NCBI RefSeq assembly: GCF_950295315.1
Contig: NC_080166.1
Coordinates: forward strand, 100,418,999 to 100,482,998
DNA length: 64,000 nt
Source of the DNA: Erinaceus europaeus
Lineage: Eukaryota > Chordata > Mammalia > Eulipotyphla > Erinaceidae
Direction of reading: 5' to 3'
In this document: positions 9,020-21,134 of the stretch, piece by piece
How the letters are laid out: every line of letters begins with the position of its first letter
Numbering within the stretch: the stretch's first letter is position 1
Notes under the pieces: model-generated
The model's input: only the letters and a program-made list of their open reading frames with translations
What the model was told of the DNA's origin: nothing
The model's database searches: none
Translations under genes and position numbers: made by a program

Positions 9020-12000
9020 AAAGTCACAGAATTTGAAAACTAAACAACATACTCCTTAAGAAACACTGGGTCAGAGATTCACTCAAGCAGGAAATTCAAA
9101 TGTTCCTGGAAACAAATGAAAATGAAGACACAACCAATCAAAATATTTGGGACACAGCTAAAGCAGTGTTGAAAGGGAAACTTATAGCCATACAATCACA
9201 TATTAAACACCAAGAAGAAGCTCAAATGATCGACCTTACTGCACACCTCAAGGTGTTAGAGGAAAAGGAACAAAGGAACCCTAAAGCATCCAGAAGGACA
9301 GAAATCACTAAAGTTAGAGCAGAAATAAACAACATCGAAAATAAAAGAACCATACAAAAGATCAATGAAGCCAAATGTTGCTTCTTTGAAAGATTAAACA
9401 AAACTGACAAACCCCTAGCCAGACTTACCAAACAAAAAAGAGAGAAGACTCAAATTAATAGAATTGTAAACAATGGAGGAGATATCACAACTGACAACAC
9501 AGAAATCCAGAGAATACTGCGAAACTTCTATAAAGAACTATATGCCACCAAGCTAGAGAATCTGGAAGAAATGGAACAATTCCTAGAAGCATATGCCCTT
9601 CCAAAACTGAACCAAGAAGAAGTACAAAATCTAAATAAATCAATCACAGACAAAGAAATTGAAACCATTATTAAGAACCTCCCCAACAACAAAAGTCCTG
9701 GACTAGATGGCTTCACAAATGAATTCTACAAAACTTTCAGGAAACAGTTAGTACCCATACTTCTTAAGCTTTTCCATAAGATTGAAGAAACAGGAATACT
9801 CACTTAAACCTTCTATGAAGCCAACATCACCCTGATACCAAAAGCTGATAGGGACACAACAAAAAAGGAAAACTACAGACCAATATCGCTGATGACCATA
9901 GATGCTAAAATATTAAACAAGATCTTGGCCAACCAGATACAGCAAAATATCAAAAAGATTGTTCATTATGACCAAGTGGGATTCATCCCAGGAATGCAAG
10001 GCTGGTTCAACATCCATAAGTCAATCAATGTCATTCACCACATCAATAAAAGCAAAGCCAAAAACCGAATGATTATTTCAATAGATGCAGAGAAAGCCTT
10101 TGACAAAATCCAACACCCATTCATGCTCAAAACTCTACAAAAAATGGGAATAGATGGGAAATTCCTCAAGATAGTGGAGTCTATATATAGCAAACCTACA
10201 GCCAACATCATACTCAATGGACAGAAGCTGAAAGCATTCCCCCTCAGATTGGGGACTAGACAGGGCTGTCCACTGCCACTGTTACTCTTCAACATAGTGT
10301 TGGAAGTTCTTGCCATAGCAATCAGGCAAGAGAAAGGAATCAAAGGAATACAGATTGGAAGGGAAGAAGTCAAGCTCTCACTATTTGCAGATGATATGAT
10401 AGTATACATAGAAAAACCTAAAGAATCCAGCAGAAAACTACTGGAAGTTATTAGGCAGTATAACAAGGTATCAGGCTACAAAATCAATGTACAAAAACCG
10501 GTGGCATTTCTTTATGCAAACACTAAATCTGAAGAAGAAGACATCCAGAAATCACTCCCATTTACTGTTTCAGCAAAATCAATCAAATACCTAGGAATAA
10601 AGTTGACCAAAGAAGTGAAAGACTTATATACTGAAAACTATGAGTCGCTATTCAAGGAAATAGAAACTGATACCAAGAAATGGAAAGATATGCCATGCTC
10701 ACGGATTGGAAGAATAAATATCATCAAAATGAATATTCTCCCCAGAGCCATATACAAATTTAATGCAATACCCATCAAAGTTCCACCAAGCTTCTTTAAG
10801 AGAATAGAACAAACACTACAACCATTTACCTGGAACCTGAAAACACCTAGAATTGCCAAGACCATCTTAAGGAAAAGAAACAGAAATGGAGGCATCACAC
10901 TCCCAGAACTTAAACTATATTATAAAGCCATCATCATCAAAAGAGAATGGTACTGGAACGTGCAGACCAGTGGAACAGAATTGAAAGCCCAGAAATAAAT
11001 CCCCACACCTATGGACATCTAATCTTTGATAAGGGGGCCCAAAGGATTAAATTGAAAAAGGAGGCTCTCTTCAATAAATGGTGCTGGGAAAACTGGGTTG
11101 CAATATGCAGAAGAATGAAATTGAACCACTTTATCTCACCAGAAACAAAAATCAACTCCAAATGGATCAAAGACCTAGATGTCAGACCAGAAGCAATCAA
11201 ATACTTAGAGGAAAACATTGATAAAACACTTTCCCACCTACACCTCAAGGACATCTTTGAGGAATCAAACCCAATTGCAAGGAAGACTAAAGCAGAAACA
11301 ATCCAATGGGATTACATCAAATTGAAAAGCTTCTGCACATCCAAAGAAACTATTAAACAAACAAAGAGACCCCTCACAGAATGGGAGAAGATCTTCACAT
11401 GCCAGACATCAGACAAGAAACTAATCACCAAAATATATAAAGAGCTCAACAAACTTCGCACCAAAAAAGCAAATGACCCCATCCAAAAATGGGCAGAGGA
11501 TATGAACAAAACAACACTACAGAGGAGATCCAAAAGGCTAACAAACATATGAAAAACTGCTCTAGGTCACTGATTGTCAGAGAAATGCAAATTAAGACAA
11601 CACTAAGATACCACCTCACTCCTGTAAGAATGGCATACATCAAAAAGGACAGCAGCAACAAATGCTGGAGAGGATGTGGGGACAGAGGAACCCTTTTACA
11701 TTGCTGGTGGGAATGTAAATTGGTCCAGCCTCTGTGGAGAGCAGTCTGGAAAACTCTCAGAAGGCTAGACATGGACCTTCCATATGATCCAGTAATTCCT
11801 CTCCTGGGGTTATACCCCAAGGACTCCATAACATCCAACCAAAAAGAGGTGTGTACTCCTATGTTCATAGCAGCACAATTCATAATACTAAAACCTGGAA
11901 GAAACCCAGGTGCCCAACACCAGATGAGTGGCAGAGAAAGCTGTGGTATATATACACAATGGAATACTATGCAGCTATCAAAAACAATGAACCCACCTTC

Positions 12001-12102
12001 TCTGACCCATCTTTGATAGAACTGGAAGGAATTATGTTAAGTGAGCTAAGTCAGAAAGATAAAGATGAGTATGGGATGATCCCACTCATCAACAGAAGTT
12101 GA
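9020..12102 (+). pseudogene. L1 ORF2 (reverse transcriptase and C-terminal domain), broken
   Basis: Open from about 9020 to the in-frame TAA at 9805-9807 ([12 protein letters not shown]). The same frame then continues through the RT fingers and palm: NYRPISLM near 9870, [13 protein letters not shown] near 9970, [11 protein letters not shown] near 10085, GTRQGCPL near 10255 and the catalytic FADD near 10385. Frameshifts follow. A 10-base deletion near 10957 (relative to the copy at 27900) moves it to the frame of 10947-11552, a one-base loss near 11512 moves it to 11489-12016, and a third shift falls near 11890-11930. The final frame ends ...IPLINRS with a stop at 12100-12102. Cysteine-rich C-terminal motif [19 protein letters not shown] lies near 11662-11718. 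Catalytic residues are present but the protein is not made intact. Confidence 0.93.
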
Positions 12103-13423
12103 GTAAGAAGATCTGAAAGGGAAACTCAAAGCAGGACATGAGCAAATTGTAAGTAGGGCACCAAAGTAAAAACCCTGTGGTGAGGGGTAGACATGCAGCT
12201 TCCTGGGCCAGTGGGGGGTGGGAGTGGGTGTAAGGGATGGGTCACAGTCTTTTGGTGGTGGGAATGGTGTTTATGTACACTCCTAGCAAAATGTAGACAT
12301 ATAAATTACTAGTTAATTAATATGAGGGGGAAAATCAATTGTATGTCTCAAAGTTTTTCAAAACACAAACTGAATCTTTTACATATATAGGCTGTGTATT
12401 TGATATGCGGACTCTCAAAAGCCTAGACCAAGTAGATCAGAAGCATCCAATAGCACAGCTATATACAAGATACTGGGTACTGTACAGCAAACCCTAACAA
12501 AAGGACTTTTCAAAGTTAACCTAATTACCAAATAATGTGATGATAACATTAACTATCCATTGTCTTTTGGAACCCTAAGACGGAAAGAACCTCACATCTC
12601 CACTATAGAACCCTACTTCCCCCAGTCCTAGAACCCTTGGATAGGGCCCACTTTCCCGTATGCCTCTCCCAATCCAAACCAAATAATATTGCATCCGCCT
12701 ATCACAACTTAACCAATGCAACGATTGACACCTCAACATGCTTCACCTCAGACTTTGTCCAGAGACTTCACATGTGGAATGACAACCCTTCAGCTTCATT
12801 ACTCAGGTGAGACCTTTCCTTTTATAGTACACTCTAATTTCATCTCAGGTGGTTCACTTTCTAACAAAGTCCCAAAACATAGATATACACCAGTTTCTGT
12901 GAGAGAGAGCTTATGTTCACACGTATCCATAAACTACTGCAAAATATATACCTGAAAGTAGAAGTACACTAGAGTTTGCAGTGAGTACTCCCTTAACACT
13001 TCCTCTCCACTATTCCAAGCTTTGGGTCCATGATTGCTCAACAATTTGTTTGGCTTCATATGTTAACTCTCTTTTCAATCACCAGGTTCCAGATGCCATC
13101 AGGATGCTGGCCAGGCTTCCCTGGACTGAAAACCCCACCAATGTGTCCTGGAGCTCAGCTTCCCCAGAGACACACCCTACTAGGGAAAGAGAGAGGCAGA
13201 CTGGGAGTATGGACTGACCAGTCAACGCCCATGTTCAGCGGGGAAGCAATTACAGAAGCCAGACCTTCTACCTTTTGCAACCCTCAATGACCCTGGGTCC
13301 ATGCTCCCAGAGGGATAGAGAATGGGAAAGCTATCAGGGGAGGGGGTGGGATATGGAGATTGGGTGGTGGGAATTGTGTGGAGTTGTACCCCTCCTACCC
13401 TATGGTTTTGTTAATTAATCCTT
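12103..13423 (+). other. L1 3' UTR (young type)
   Basis: Non-coding tail of the young L1. It includes GTTTATGTACACTCCTAGC near 12270, the CTCAAAGTTTTTCAAAACAC block, GGTTCCAGATGCCATCAGGA near 13085 and the terminal ATAGAGAATGGGAAAGCTAT near 13316. It lacks the ~780-base module that older copies carry between the positions equivalent to about 12980 and 13000. Frames inside (12716-12955, 12981-13217) are not conserved proteins. Confidence 0.85.
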
Positions 13424-13577
13424 TCTTAAATAAAAAAATAAAAAAAAAGAATGAGAAAGCTATCAGGGGAGGGGATGGGATGTAGAGATCTGGTAATGGG
13501 AATTGTGTGAAGTTATACCTCTCCTATACTATGGTTTTTTTAATATCTCCTTTTTAAAATAAATAAATGAGTAAAAA

Positions 13578-13885
13578 GAAATTTATTTTCAACATTATCA
13601 ATAATCCTTTTGACAATATTTTTCATATCTCTGTTTTTAAATATTTATTTTTGTGACTGAGAGACTAGAGTACTGCTAAGCTCTGGCATGTGCTAAACTC
13701 TGGCATACTGTTTAGCTATCCACTCTAAAATTTCTTTGGATATAAAAAATAAACAAGTATATCTCCAGTGTTGAGTTTCTTATTAGTAAAAATCCAAATG
13801 ATTGAACTATAGAGCTATTATGTTTTATGCTTTAAGGGGAAAAGTATTAAGATGTGGAATTGTACTCTTAATACAATTGCCAGTG
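13578..13885. other. No feature recognised
   Basis: AT-rich spacer without coding or repeat landmarks. Confidence 0.45.
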
Positions 13886-14105
13886 GGAGTAGATAGCATA
13901 ATGGTTATGCAAAGAGACTCTCATGCTTGAAGCTGCAAAATTCCAGGTTCAATCCCCCACACCACCATAAACCAGAGCTGAAAGGTGCTCTGGCAAAAAA
14001 CAAACAAACATAAACAACAACAAAAAACCAGCTGCCTTGTAAAGCAATGAAAATTTCTGCAATGAAAATCAATTTGTAATTAATAAATAAAATCTTTAAA
14101 AAAAG
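13886..14105 (+). repeat. tRNA-derived SINE (family B)
   Basis: GGGAGTAGATAGCATAATGG head with A-box, B-box AGGTTCAATCCCC near 13945, CACCACCATAAACCAGAGCT, CTCTGGCAAAAAACAAACAA and an A-rich tail. Same family as 19032-19216 (plus) and 30645-30775 (minus). Confidence 0.85.
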
Positions 14106-14935
14106 CTTCTCTTAAAAATTTACCCAGAAATATTTTTACTTCTTCAAATTATGACCAATTATCATGACACAAATTACTATTTTACATTCTTTCATCATTT
14201 TTATAAATCTTTAATCAATGTTTTCATTGGAAGTTTCTTTAATCATCTAATCCTTTAATCAGTGAAATCATGCTGTTACTCACAAATCTTTTCCCCCTGT
14301 TATTTCATTACAGCTGCATTTAAGTTCTCTGGTGATTTCTGGGTCTATGTACTCAACTCCTTGTTGCCCTCTTTCTTGAAATAGTTCAAGTTTGTCATTC
14401 AAGTCCATCTGGTCTATCCACTCATGTTGACCTTTTATCATCTGCTTAATCTACCCAAGCCCTGAATACAGCTGAAGGAAGAAAAAAGATCTTTTCCAAA
14501 GATTTCTAGCCTTTAACCTCAGATACTCTCCAGGCTGCACAAGATAGTCGAAGCTCTTCCATTGACTTATTTATTTTTAAAAGGAGATGATCTTTCTCTT
14601 TAAACTTCAGTGCTTCATCCCTATATTTGTCATTGTTTTTTAAATGTGGAATGTTTTGGCTCCAGACCTTAGAGTTATATTATTTAGCATCTCTAAAATC
14701 TTGTCAGCTGAGGAAAATCACAGACACTTTCTTGAAGTTTACTTTTATCATTCAGAGAAATGTGAATTAAAGTAAATAAATAAAGTCCTTAACACTGTCT
14801 GGTAAGTCATATGTGGTCAACAAATGCTAGCAATTATGATTTAATTATCTTATCAGAGTTTCCTGAAATGATTTTACTTTGACATTAATGAATATTGGTA
14901 GTATTAAAAAGTCATTCTTTATCAAAATATTAGTA
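14106..14935. other. Unique-looking AT-rich sequence
   Basis: No gene or repeat I can name. Composition is typical of mammalian intergenic or intronic DNA. Confidence 0.45.
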
Positions 14936-15124
14936 TTAGAAATTACAAGGACCTTCTGCACCCCATAAAAAACATTGGTCCATACTCCCAAAGGGAGAAG
15001 GAGTAGGGAAGTTTCTAATGGTGGGGATGGGACACAGGACTCTGGTGGTGGGAACTGCTTGGAGCTGTATCCCTGTTATAATCTTTTTAATCACTATTAA
15101 ATCACTAATAAAAATTTTAAAATA
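14936..15124 (+). mobile_element. Old L1 3' end, short
   Basis: ACCTTCTGCACCCCATAAAA, TCCATACTCCCAAAGGGAGA, CTCTGGTGGTGGGAACTGC and ATTAAATCACTAATAAAAAT are the last ~180 bases of the older L1 type. Confidence 0.8.
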
Positions 15125-15439
15125 TAAATTACAAGGGAATATATATATAATTGAGTCATTTAAAATTAAACCTATAAATGAAATACATTTTTTACATATT
15201 AAAATTTGAATCACAAAAATGAAGAGATTTGTCAAGGCTTAATATTTTCTACATTTTAAAATCTTCATTTAGTGTAAAGCCAGAAAGAATATGATTTACT
15301 CAAAGAAGTTCCATCAAAGCTTATTGAAACAATGAGGGCTACACGTAAAATACATTTGGTATAAAATTGATTTTCTCAATTTCAATATTTAATCATTTAT
15401 TATTAGATTATCAGAAACTACACTGTCAAACAGTTCCTT

Positions 15440-15542
15440 ATTTGAACTATCATTTCTAATATTAGTTCAGTACATATTTTAAAAACTGTAATTTCAGCTT
15501 GGGGGCTCAACATTATTAACTTAATAATTTTGTTCATATAAA
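15440..15542. repeat. Inverted partner of the repeat at 8.29-8.38 kb
   Basis: CTATCATTTCTAATATTAG through GTAATTTCAGCTTGGGGGCT to TTAATAATTTTGTTCATAT is the reverse complement, with some mismatches, of 8291-8385. Flanks do not match. Family not recognised. Confidence 0.6.
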
Positions 15543-15764
15543 ATTATTGCTCTTAATTTATGCTATAATAATGGTAAATATTCTGTTTAGCTTAGTGATT
15601 ATATAACTACCAAGAAAGGGGCTCTTATTATTACTCTCTTATCTTTGTTTTACAGAGAGAGACAAGATGAATTTTTTGAAAAATATTGTTTTTACCTCTT
15701 TACTAGGGTGAATTTTCTCAAATTTCAGTTTCTCAAGCAGACTATTTTCTTATGCTTTCCATCC

Positions 15765-15900
15765 TCCCCTACCCTCCCTACCCCTCCCCTCCTTGCTTCC
15801 CTTCCCTTCCCTTCCCTTCCCTTCCCTTCCCTTCCCTTCCCTTCCCTTCCCTTCCCTTCCCTTCCCTTCCCTTCCCTCCTTTCCCTTCTTTCCCTTCTCG
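15765..15900. repeat. (CCCTT)n pyrimidine tract
   Basis: About 15-16 near-perfect TTCCC units (15797-15878) embedded in a ~130-base run of almost only C and T. The Phe-Pro-Ser-Leu and Gly-Lys-Glu-Arg repeat frames across it are artefacts. Confidence 0.96.
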
Positions 15901-15929
15901 CCTCTTTCACTTATCAATGTCTCCCAAGA

Positions 15930-17224
15930 GTAATCTAGAAAAATGAGATGAAGTTAGTATATTTCAAAAATCATTTAACCTTCTAGATACTCCAAGAGTC
16001 CTTGTCTATGGACTCTGCCAAATTTCAAATCTCTTTAAAAATGGTACTGGTAAATTCACTAATTAATAGGCTGCAGTAGTATCTTAAAATGCAATTTCTG
16101 AAGTATCTGATTTTTAATATAATGTCATCTATTATAATACTATGAATGTACTGTATTTCTTTTATACAATTTCCTTCTAAAATTTTAAACCTTTAAAATC
16201 ACCTAGAAGTACAATTAAGGTTTGAGACACATGTATTCCAATCAGACTTTGGTTTCTCTTTCTTACATTTTTAGTATCGTTTCCTATTGATTTCCTTTAC
16301 CAGAAAGTGCTCAGCTTTTGAAATATGCAAGAGATTACGGCTGCAGTTTCACTGATTACCATTTTATCTTACGATTTAGGAAACATGTATTCCCTTGTTA
16401 TATACATCTCAAATCATAGTTTCTGTAAAATAGCTAAGCTTCAGATTTGCATTTCAAAGCACTTCAAAATGAGAAATGCAAACTTTCTGTAAGAGTAAGA
16501 TCACTGATTTGGTGTTTTCATGGAAAGTAATTTTTAAATTCTACTTAATCTGCAAGGTCAGCTCAAGAGCTAACATTTTTATTACACACGTTTAGAATTG
16601 AGAGTGTTTATATTTAGAGACATATTTAGCTAATGTTTTTGTGCTTATCTTCTACCTTACATATCTGATATTGCAGAAGTAATAGAAGTAGCTACTAAAC
16701 GTATATTCAGTAAAATGTTTAGAAGTAGGTATAATGGAAAAATGCTCTTACCACCTGGACTCATGGGTTGTTAAAGTAAAGGCACAACTAAGACTGGACA
16801 GTGATAAGAACTGCCAGAGACCATTTCTTACCCAGAAGGACTTGCAATCTTTTCTTTCAGTTTAGATCATTTAAGTTGTCTTTGTTCCTTCAGCTCTATG
16901 AAAAGTTCTAACTTATTCAGCTTTTTTTTTAATGGTCTTTTAAACTTCAGTCCTTTACTAATGCAAACACCTATAAATCTGCAACCCTATCCTTGGTGTT
17001 GAGGATGCAAATCTAAAAGACGTGTTTCTATTCTTATTTAGGAGGCTCATAGACTATGTACAAATTTGTATTCAATATGAAGATCATAGCAGAGGTTCCT
17101 CACTTAGTGCATAAATAGCAGAAGAGAAGGAATCCAGTTGTGTCTAGAAGAAGCTTTTTGGAGGGAGAGATAAGCAAGCTGATAGATGAATAAGTAATCC
17201 TAAATAGTTGTTGCATTTTACTTC
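15930..17224. other. Unique-looking sequence, no gene
   Basis: About 1.3 kb without repeat landmarks or a usable frame; one of the longest non-repetitive stretches in the window. A conserved noncoding element cannot be excluded by eye. Confidence 0.5.
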
Positions 17225-17490
17225 ACACCATTAATGCATGAGAATTTCAGTGGTTCCATATGCTCATCAATACTTACTTGTTCATTCTTTTTGCAGGAAT
17301 GCATTACTATCCTGTTATGGCTTTAATTTGCATCTCTCAAATTTTTAATGATGCAAATGCATCTTTTTGTTTGTTTGTTTGTTTCTATATACTAACACTT
17401 TGGTTTATCTAAGAAATCATTGCTTCATTTGAGGTCACAAAGACTTCCTACTACTTTTTTTCTAGTTTTTTAGTTTCATGTTTTTTTTCT
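17225..17490 (-). mobile_element. Ancient L1 fragment
   Basis: GCTTTAATTTGCATCTCTCA near 17320, a GTTTGTTTGTTTGT stretch, and AAATCATTGCTTCATTTGAG ... TTTTTTAGTTTCATG follow the antisense order of an ancient mammalian L1 ORF2 C-terminus. Strongly diverged. Confidence 0.6.
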
Positions 17491-17494
17491 GTTC

Positions 17495-18545
17495 CCCAGT
17501 TTTTTTTATTAGTGATTTAGTATTGATTTACAAAACTACTAGTTGACAGGGGCATAATTCCACACCTTTCCCACCATCAGAATTCTAAGTCACCACTCCT
17601 TCCACTGGAAACTGCATTAGTTCTCTCAATCACAGATATACGTTGACTATTATTTCTATAACTGTCCATCTATATTTTTACATATTTGCTTATTTATTCT
17701 ATGGTCCTGCCTTCTCTTTCTTCCTTTCTTTTTTTGCATCATTTCTTTCCTTTTTTCTTATATGTTTTTTAATTAAGGGTATTAATGCTTTACAGTGGAT
17801 TTAATGGCATATGCATACAATTTCATTGTGTTCCCCAAAGTCTTCTCCCTCTCCTCTCTCACACTCCCTCTTCAGAGTCTTTGCATTGGTGCAATACACC
17901 ATGTTCAGTCCATGTTTCACTTCCCTCTTCCTCTCCCTCCCTGTTTTACTAAGTCCCACTAATAAGTGAGATCACTTGATATTCCTTCTATTCCTGGCAT
18001 ATCTCATCCAACATGATGTCCTCAAGTTTCATCAAAAAAGGATACAAAGGAGATAACTTCATTATTTTTAATAAGCTGAATAGTATTCCATCACGTATAA
18101 ATACCACAATTTGTTTAGCCACTATCTGATGTTAGACATTTGGGCTCCTTCCAGGTTCTGGTGACTATAAACTGTGCTGCTATTAACATAGATACCTATA
18201 CATAGCTCTCTCCTGATAGGTGTTTCTGTTTCCTTTGGTTTAATCCTCAAAAGAGGAATTGCTGGGTGATAGGGTCCATTTCAAGTGTCCTGGTAAGCTT
18301 CCAGATTTTTTTCCACAATGATTGGACCATTTTGCACTCCCACAAGCAGTACAGAAGTGTCCGATTTTCTTCAAATCCTCCCCAACATTTGTCATTTCTA
18401 TCCATTCTCACTAAATTGGATCTCATTGCTGTCTTTAATTGCATTTCTCTAATGATCAGTGAATTTGAGTACCTTCTCATATATCTGTTGGTCCTCTGGA
18501 TCTCTTCCTCAGTGAAAATTCTGTTCATGTGCAGGCCCCATTTTC
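17495..18545 (-). mobile_element. Old L1: two 3' ends, the second with the ORF2 C-terminus
   Basis: 17495-17720 looks like an older L1 terminal region in antisense (TTATTAGTGATTTAGTATTG; ATTCCACACCTTTCCCACCA). 17765-18545 is a second antisense copy: 3' UTR (GGGTATTAATGCTTTACAGT), then ORF2 C-terminus with GCTACTATCTGATGTTAGAC-like sequence near 18118 and, on the minus strand, the frame 18247-18528 (IREMQLKTAMR, KCWGGFEENRTLLYCLWECK). Degenerate. Confidence 0.7.
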
Positions 18546-19031
18546 TCTATTTTAAAAAATTCTTTATTGGAGAATTAATGTTTTACATTTGACAGTAAAT
18601 ACAATAGTTTGTACATGCATAACATTTCCCAGTTTTCCATTTAACAATACAACCCCCACTAGGTCCTCTGTCATCCTTGTTGGAACTTATTCTTACCCCC
18701 ACCCACCCCAGAGTCTTTTACCTTGGTGCAATACACCAATTCCAGTTCAGGTTCTACTTGTGTTTTCTCTTCTGATCTTGTTTTTCAACTTCTGCTTGAG
18801 AGTGAGATCATCCCATATTCATTCTTCTGTTTCTGACTTATTTCACTTAACATGAATTTTTCAGGCTCCATCCCAAGATCAGCTGAAAACAGTGAAGTCA
18901 CCATTTTTAATAGCTGAGTAGTAGTCCATTATATATACCACAACTTGCTCAGGCACTCATCTGTTGTTGGACACCTGGGTTGCTTCCAGGTTTTGGCTAT
19001 TAAAAATTGTGATGTTAAGAACATATGTGTA

Positions 19032-19216
19032 GGGTGGGGGTAGATGGCATAGTGGTTATGCAAATAAACTTTCATGCCTGAGGCTACAAAGTCCCAGGTT
19101 CAATCCCCTGCACCACCATAAGCCAGAGCTGAGCAGTGCTCTGGTGTATCTCTCTCTGTCTTTCTCTTTGCATCTCTCTCAAAAATAAAATAAATAAAAT
19201 ACTAAAAAAAAAAAAA
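19032..19216 (+). repeat. tRNA-derived SINE (family B)
   Basis: GGGTGGGGGTAGATGGCATA head, AGGTTCAATCCCC B-box, CTCTCTCTGTCTTTCTC body and A-tail. TSD AGAAMATATGTGTA flanks it (about 19018-19031 and 19217-19230), inside antisense L1 ORF2. Confidence 0.93.
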
Positions 19217-21134
19217 AGAAAATATGTGTACATAGTTCTTTTTGGATGGGTGTGTTGGGTTCCTTAGGATATATCCCCAGGAGAGGAATTGCAATATCAT
19301 AGGGTAGGTCCATTTCTAGCCTTCTGAGAGTTCTCCAGACTGTTCTCCACAGAAGTAGGATCAATTTACATTCCCATCGGCAGTGTAGGAGGGTTCCTAT
19401 GACCTCTCCAGCATTGGCTGCTGCTGCCTTTTCTGATGTATGCCATTCTCACAGGAGTGAAGTGGTATCTCTTTGTTGTCTTTATTTGCATTTCTCTGAC
19501 AAAGACTTGGAGCATTTCTGCATGTGTTTCTCAGCCTTGTGGATCTCTTCTGTGGTGAATATTCCTTGTCCTCTCCCCATTTTTGGATGGAGTTATTTGT
19601 TTTCTTGTTGTTGAGTTTGGCAAGCTCTTTGTATATGTTGGTTATTAAACACTTGTCTGATGTATGGGATGTAAAGATCTTCTCCCATTCTGTGAGGAGT
19701 CTCTTGGTTTGGGTAGTAGTTTCTTTTGCTGTGCAGAAGCTTTTGAATTTGATGTCCCATAGGATTATGTTTGCCTTAGTCTTTTTTGTAATTGGATTCT
19801 TTTCATTGAAGATGTCTTTAAAATTTATCTGGAAAAGAGTTTTGCCAATATTTTCCTCTAAGTATCTGATAATTTCTGGTCTAACATTCAAGTCCTTGAT
19901 CCATTTGGAATTTACTCTTGTATTCGGTGAAATATAATGATTCAGTTTCATTCAACCCATTTTTTCCAACACCATTTGTTGAAGAGACTCCCCTGCCCCC
20001 TTTATAGTCTGGGCACCTTTGTCAAAGATTAGATGTCCATAGCTGTGGGGGCTTACTTCCAGGCTCTCAATTCTATTCCACTGGTTAGTATGTCTATTCA
20101 TGTTCTAGTACCAAGCAGTTTTGATGACAACAGCCCTATAATACAATTTGAGATCTTGGAGTGTGATGCCTCCAGTTCTGTTCTTTCTTCTCAAGATTGT
20201 TTTGGTAATTCTAGGTCTTTTCTGGTTCCAGATAAACATCTGTAGCATTTGTTCTATTCTCCTAAAAAATGTGGTTGGGGTCTTCATGGATAGCATTAAG
20301 TTTGTATATGGCTCTGGGTAGTATATTAATTTTGATAATGTGTCTTCAGTCCTCTGGAAGACTTTTAAAAGTAGAGGTATTGTTTTTTCTTTGAAGGTTT
20401 TGTAGAATACATTTGTAAAACCATCTGGTCTAGGACTTTTATTTTTGGGAAGGTTTTTGATAACTGTTTTGATTTCATTAGTTGTGATGGGTCGGTTCAT
20501 GTTATCTAGTTACTCTTTATTTAATTTTGGAAGTTTGTAGATATATAGGAAATCATCATTTTTTTCTAGGTTCTGTAGGTTGGTGGCATACAGTTGTTCA
20601 CAGAAATCTCACATGATATGTTGAACTTTTGTGGTGTTTGTTTTGATATCCTCTTTCCTTTATTATCTGATTTATTTGGGTCTTCTGCTTTTTTTGTTTT
20701 GTTAGTCTGGCTAAAGGTTTGTCGATTTTGTTCACTCTTTCAAAGAGCCAACACTTACTTTCGTTGATATTTTGTATGGTTTTCTTATTTTCAATGTTAT
20801 TGATTTCTGCCATAACCTTAGTTATTTCTGTCCTTCTGGTTGCTTTAGGGTCCCTTAGTTCTTCTTCTTCTAGGTCTTTAAGATGTACAATCAGGCTGTT
20901 TATTTGTACTTTTTCTTGTTTCCTAATGTGTGCTTGTATGGTTATGAACTTCCTTCTCAGTACTGCCTTAGTTGTATCCCAAATATTTTGATAGCTTGTG
21001 TTTTCATTTTCATTGAACTCTCAAAACATTTTGATTTCTTCCTTGATTTCCTCTTTGACCCAGTAGTTGTTAAATAGTGTACTGTTGAGCTTCTACATTT
21101 TGGGACTATAACTAATCTTTTGTTGATTGTTAAG

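Larger units (their letters stand above)
8993..13445 (+). mobile_element. Young 5'-truncated L1 (4.45 kb)
   Basis: One insertion bounded by a 14-bp TSD (8979-8992 / 13446-13459) and ending in an A-rich tail from about 13424. It starts inside ORF2, upstream of the RT domain, runs to the ORF2 stop near 12100, and has a ~1.32-kb 3' UTR. It is nearly identical over long stretches to the minus-strand copies at 25400-29213 and 33563-36009, so all three belong to one recently active subfamily. The endonuclease domain, ORF1 and 5' UTR are missing, so this copy cannot move on its own. Confidence 0.95.
8961..13577 (+). mobile_element. Short old L1 3' end, split in two by a young L1
   Basis: The left piece, 8961-8992 (CATACTCCCAGAGGGATAAA), is a fragment of the L1 terminal region. 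The right piece, 13446-13577 (GAAAGCTATCAGGGGAGGGG ... CTCTCCTATACTATGG), continues it to its own A-tail. The 14 bases around the cut are duplicated (AAAGAATGRGAAAG at 8979-8992 and 13446-13459), so a later L1 landed here. Confidence 0.85.

Noticed and set aside
10035..10466. 143-codon minus-strand frame opposite the L1 RT
   Set aside because: Antisense shadow of ORF2; the mirror frame recurs at 28401-28835 only because the L1 copies are similar.
13030..13290. 86-codon frame recurring at 25564, 55814 and similar
   Set aside because: Recurs because the L1 terminal 3' UTR recurs; polarity relative to the L1 transcript fits no known ORF, and stops vary between copies.
15645..15946. Phe-Pro-Ser-Leu and Glu-Gly-Lys repeat proteins
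   Set aside because: Frames through the (CCCTT)n tract; no protein family.
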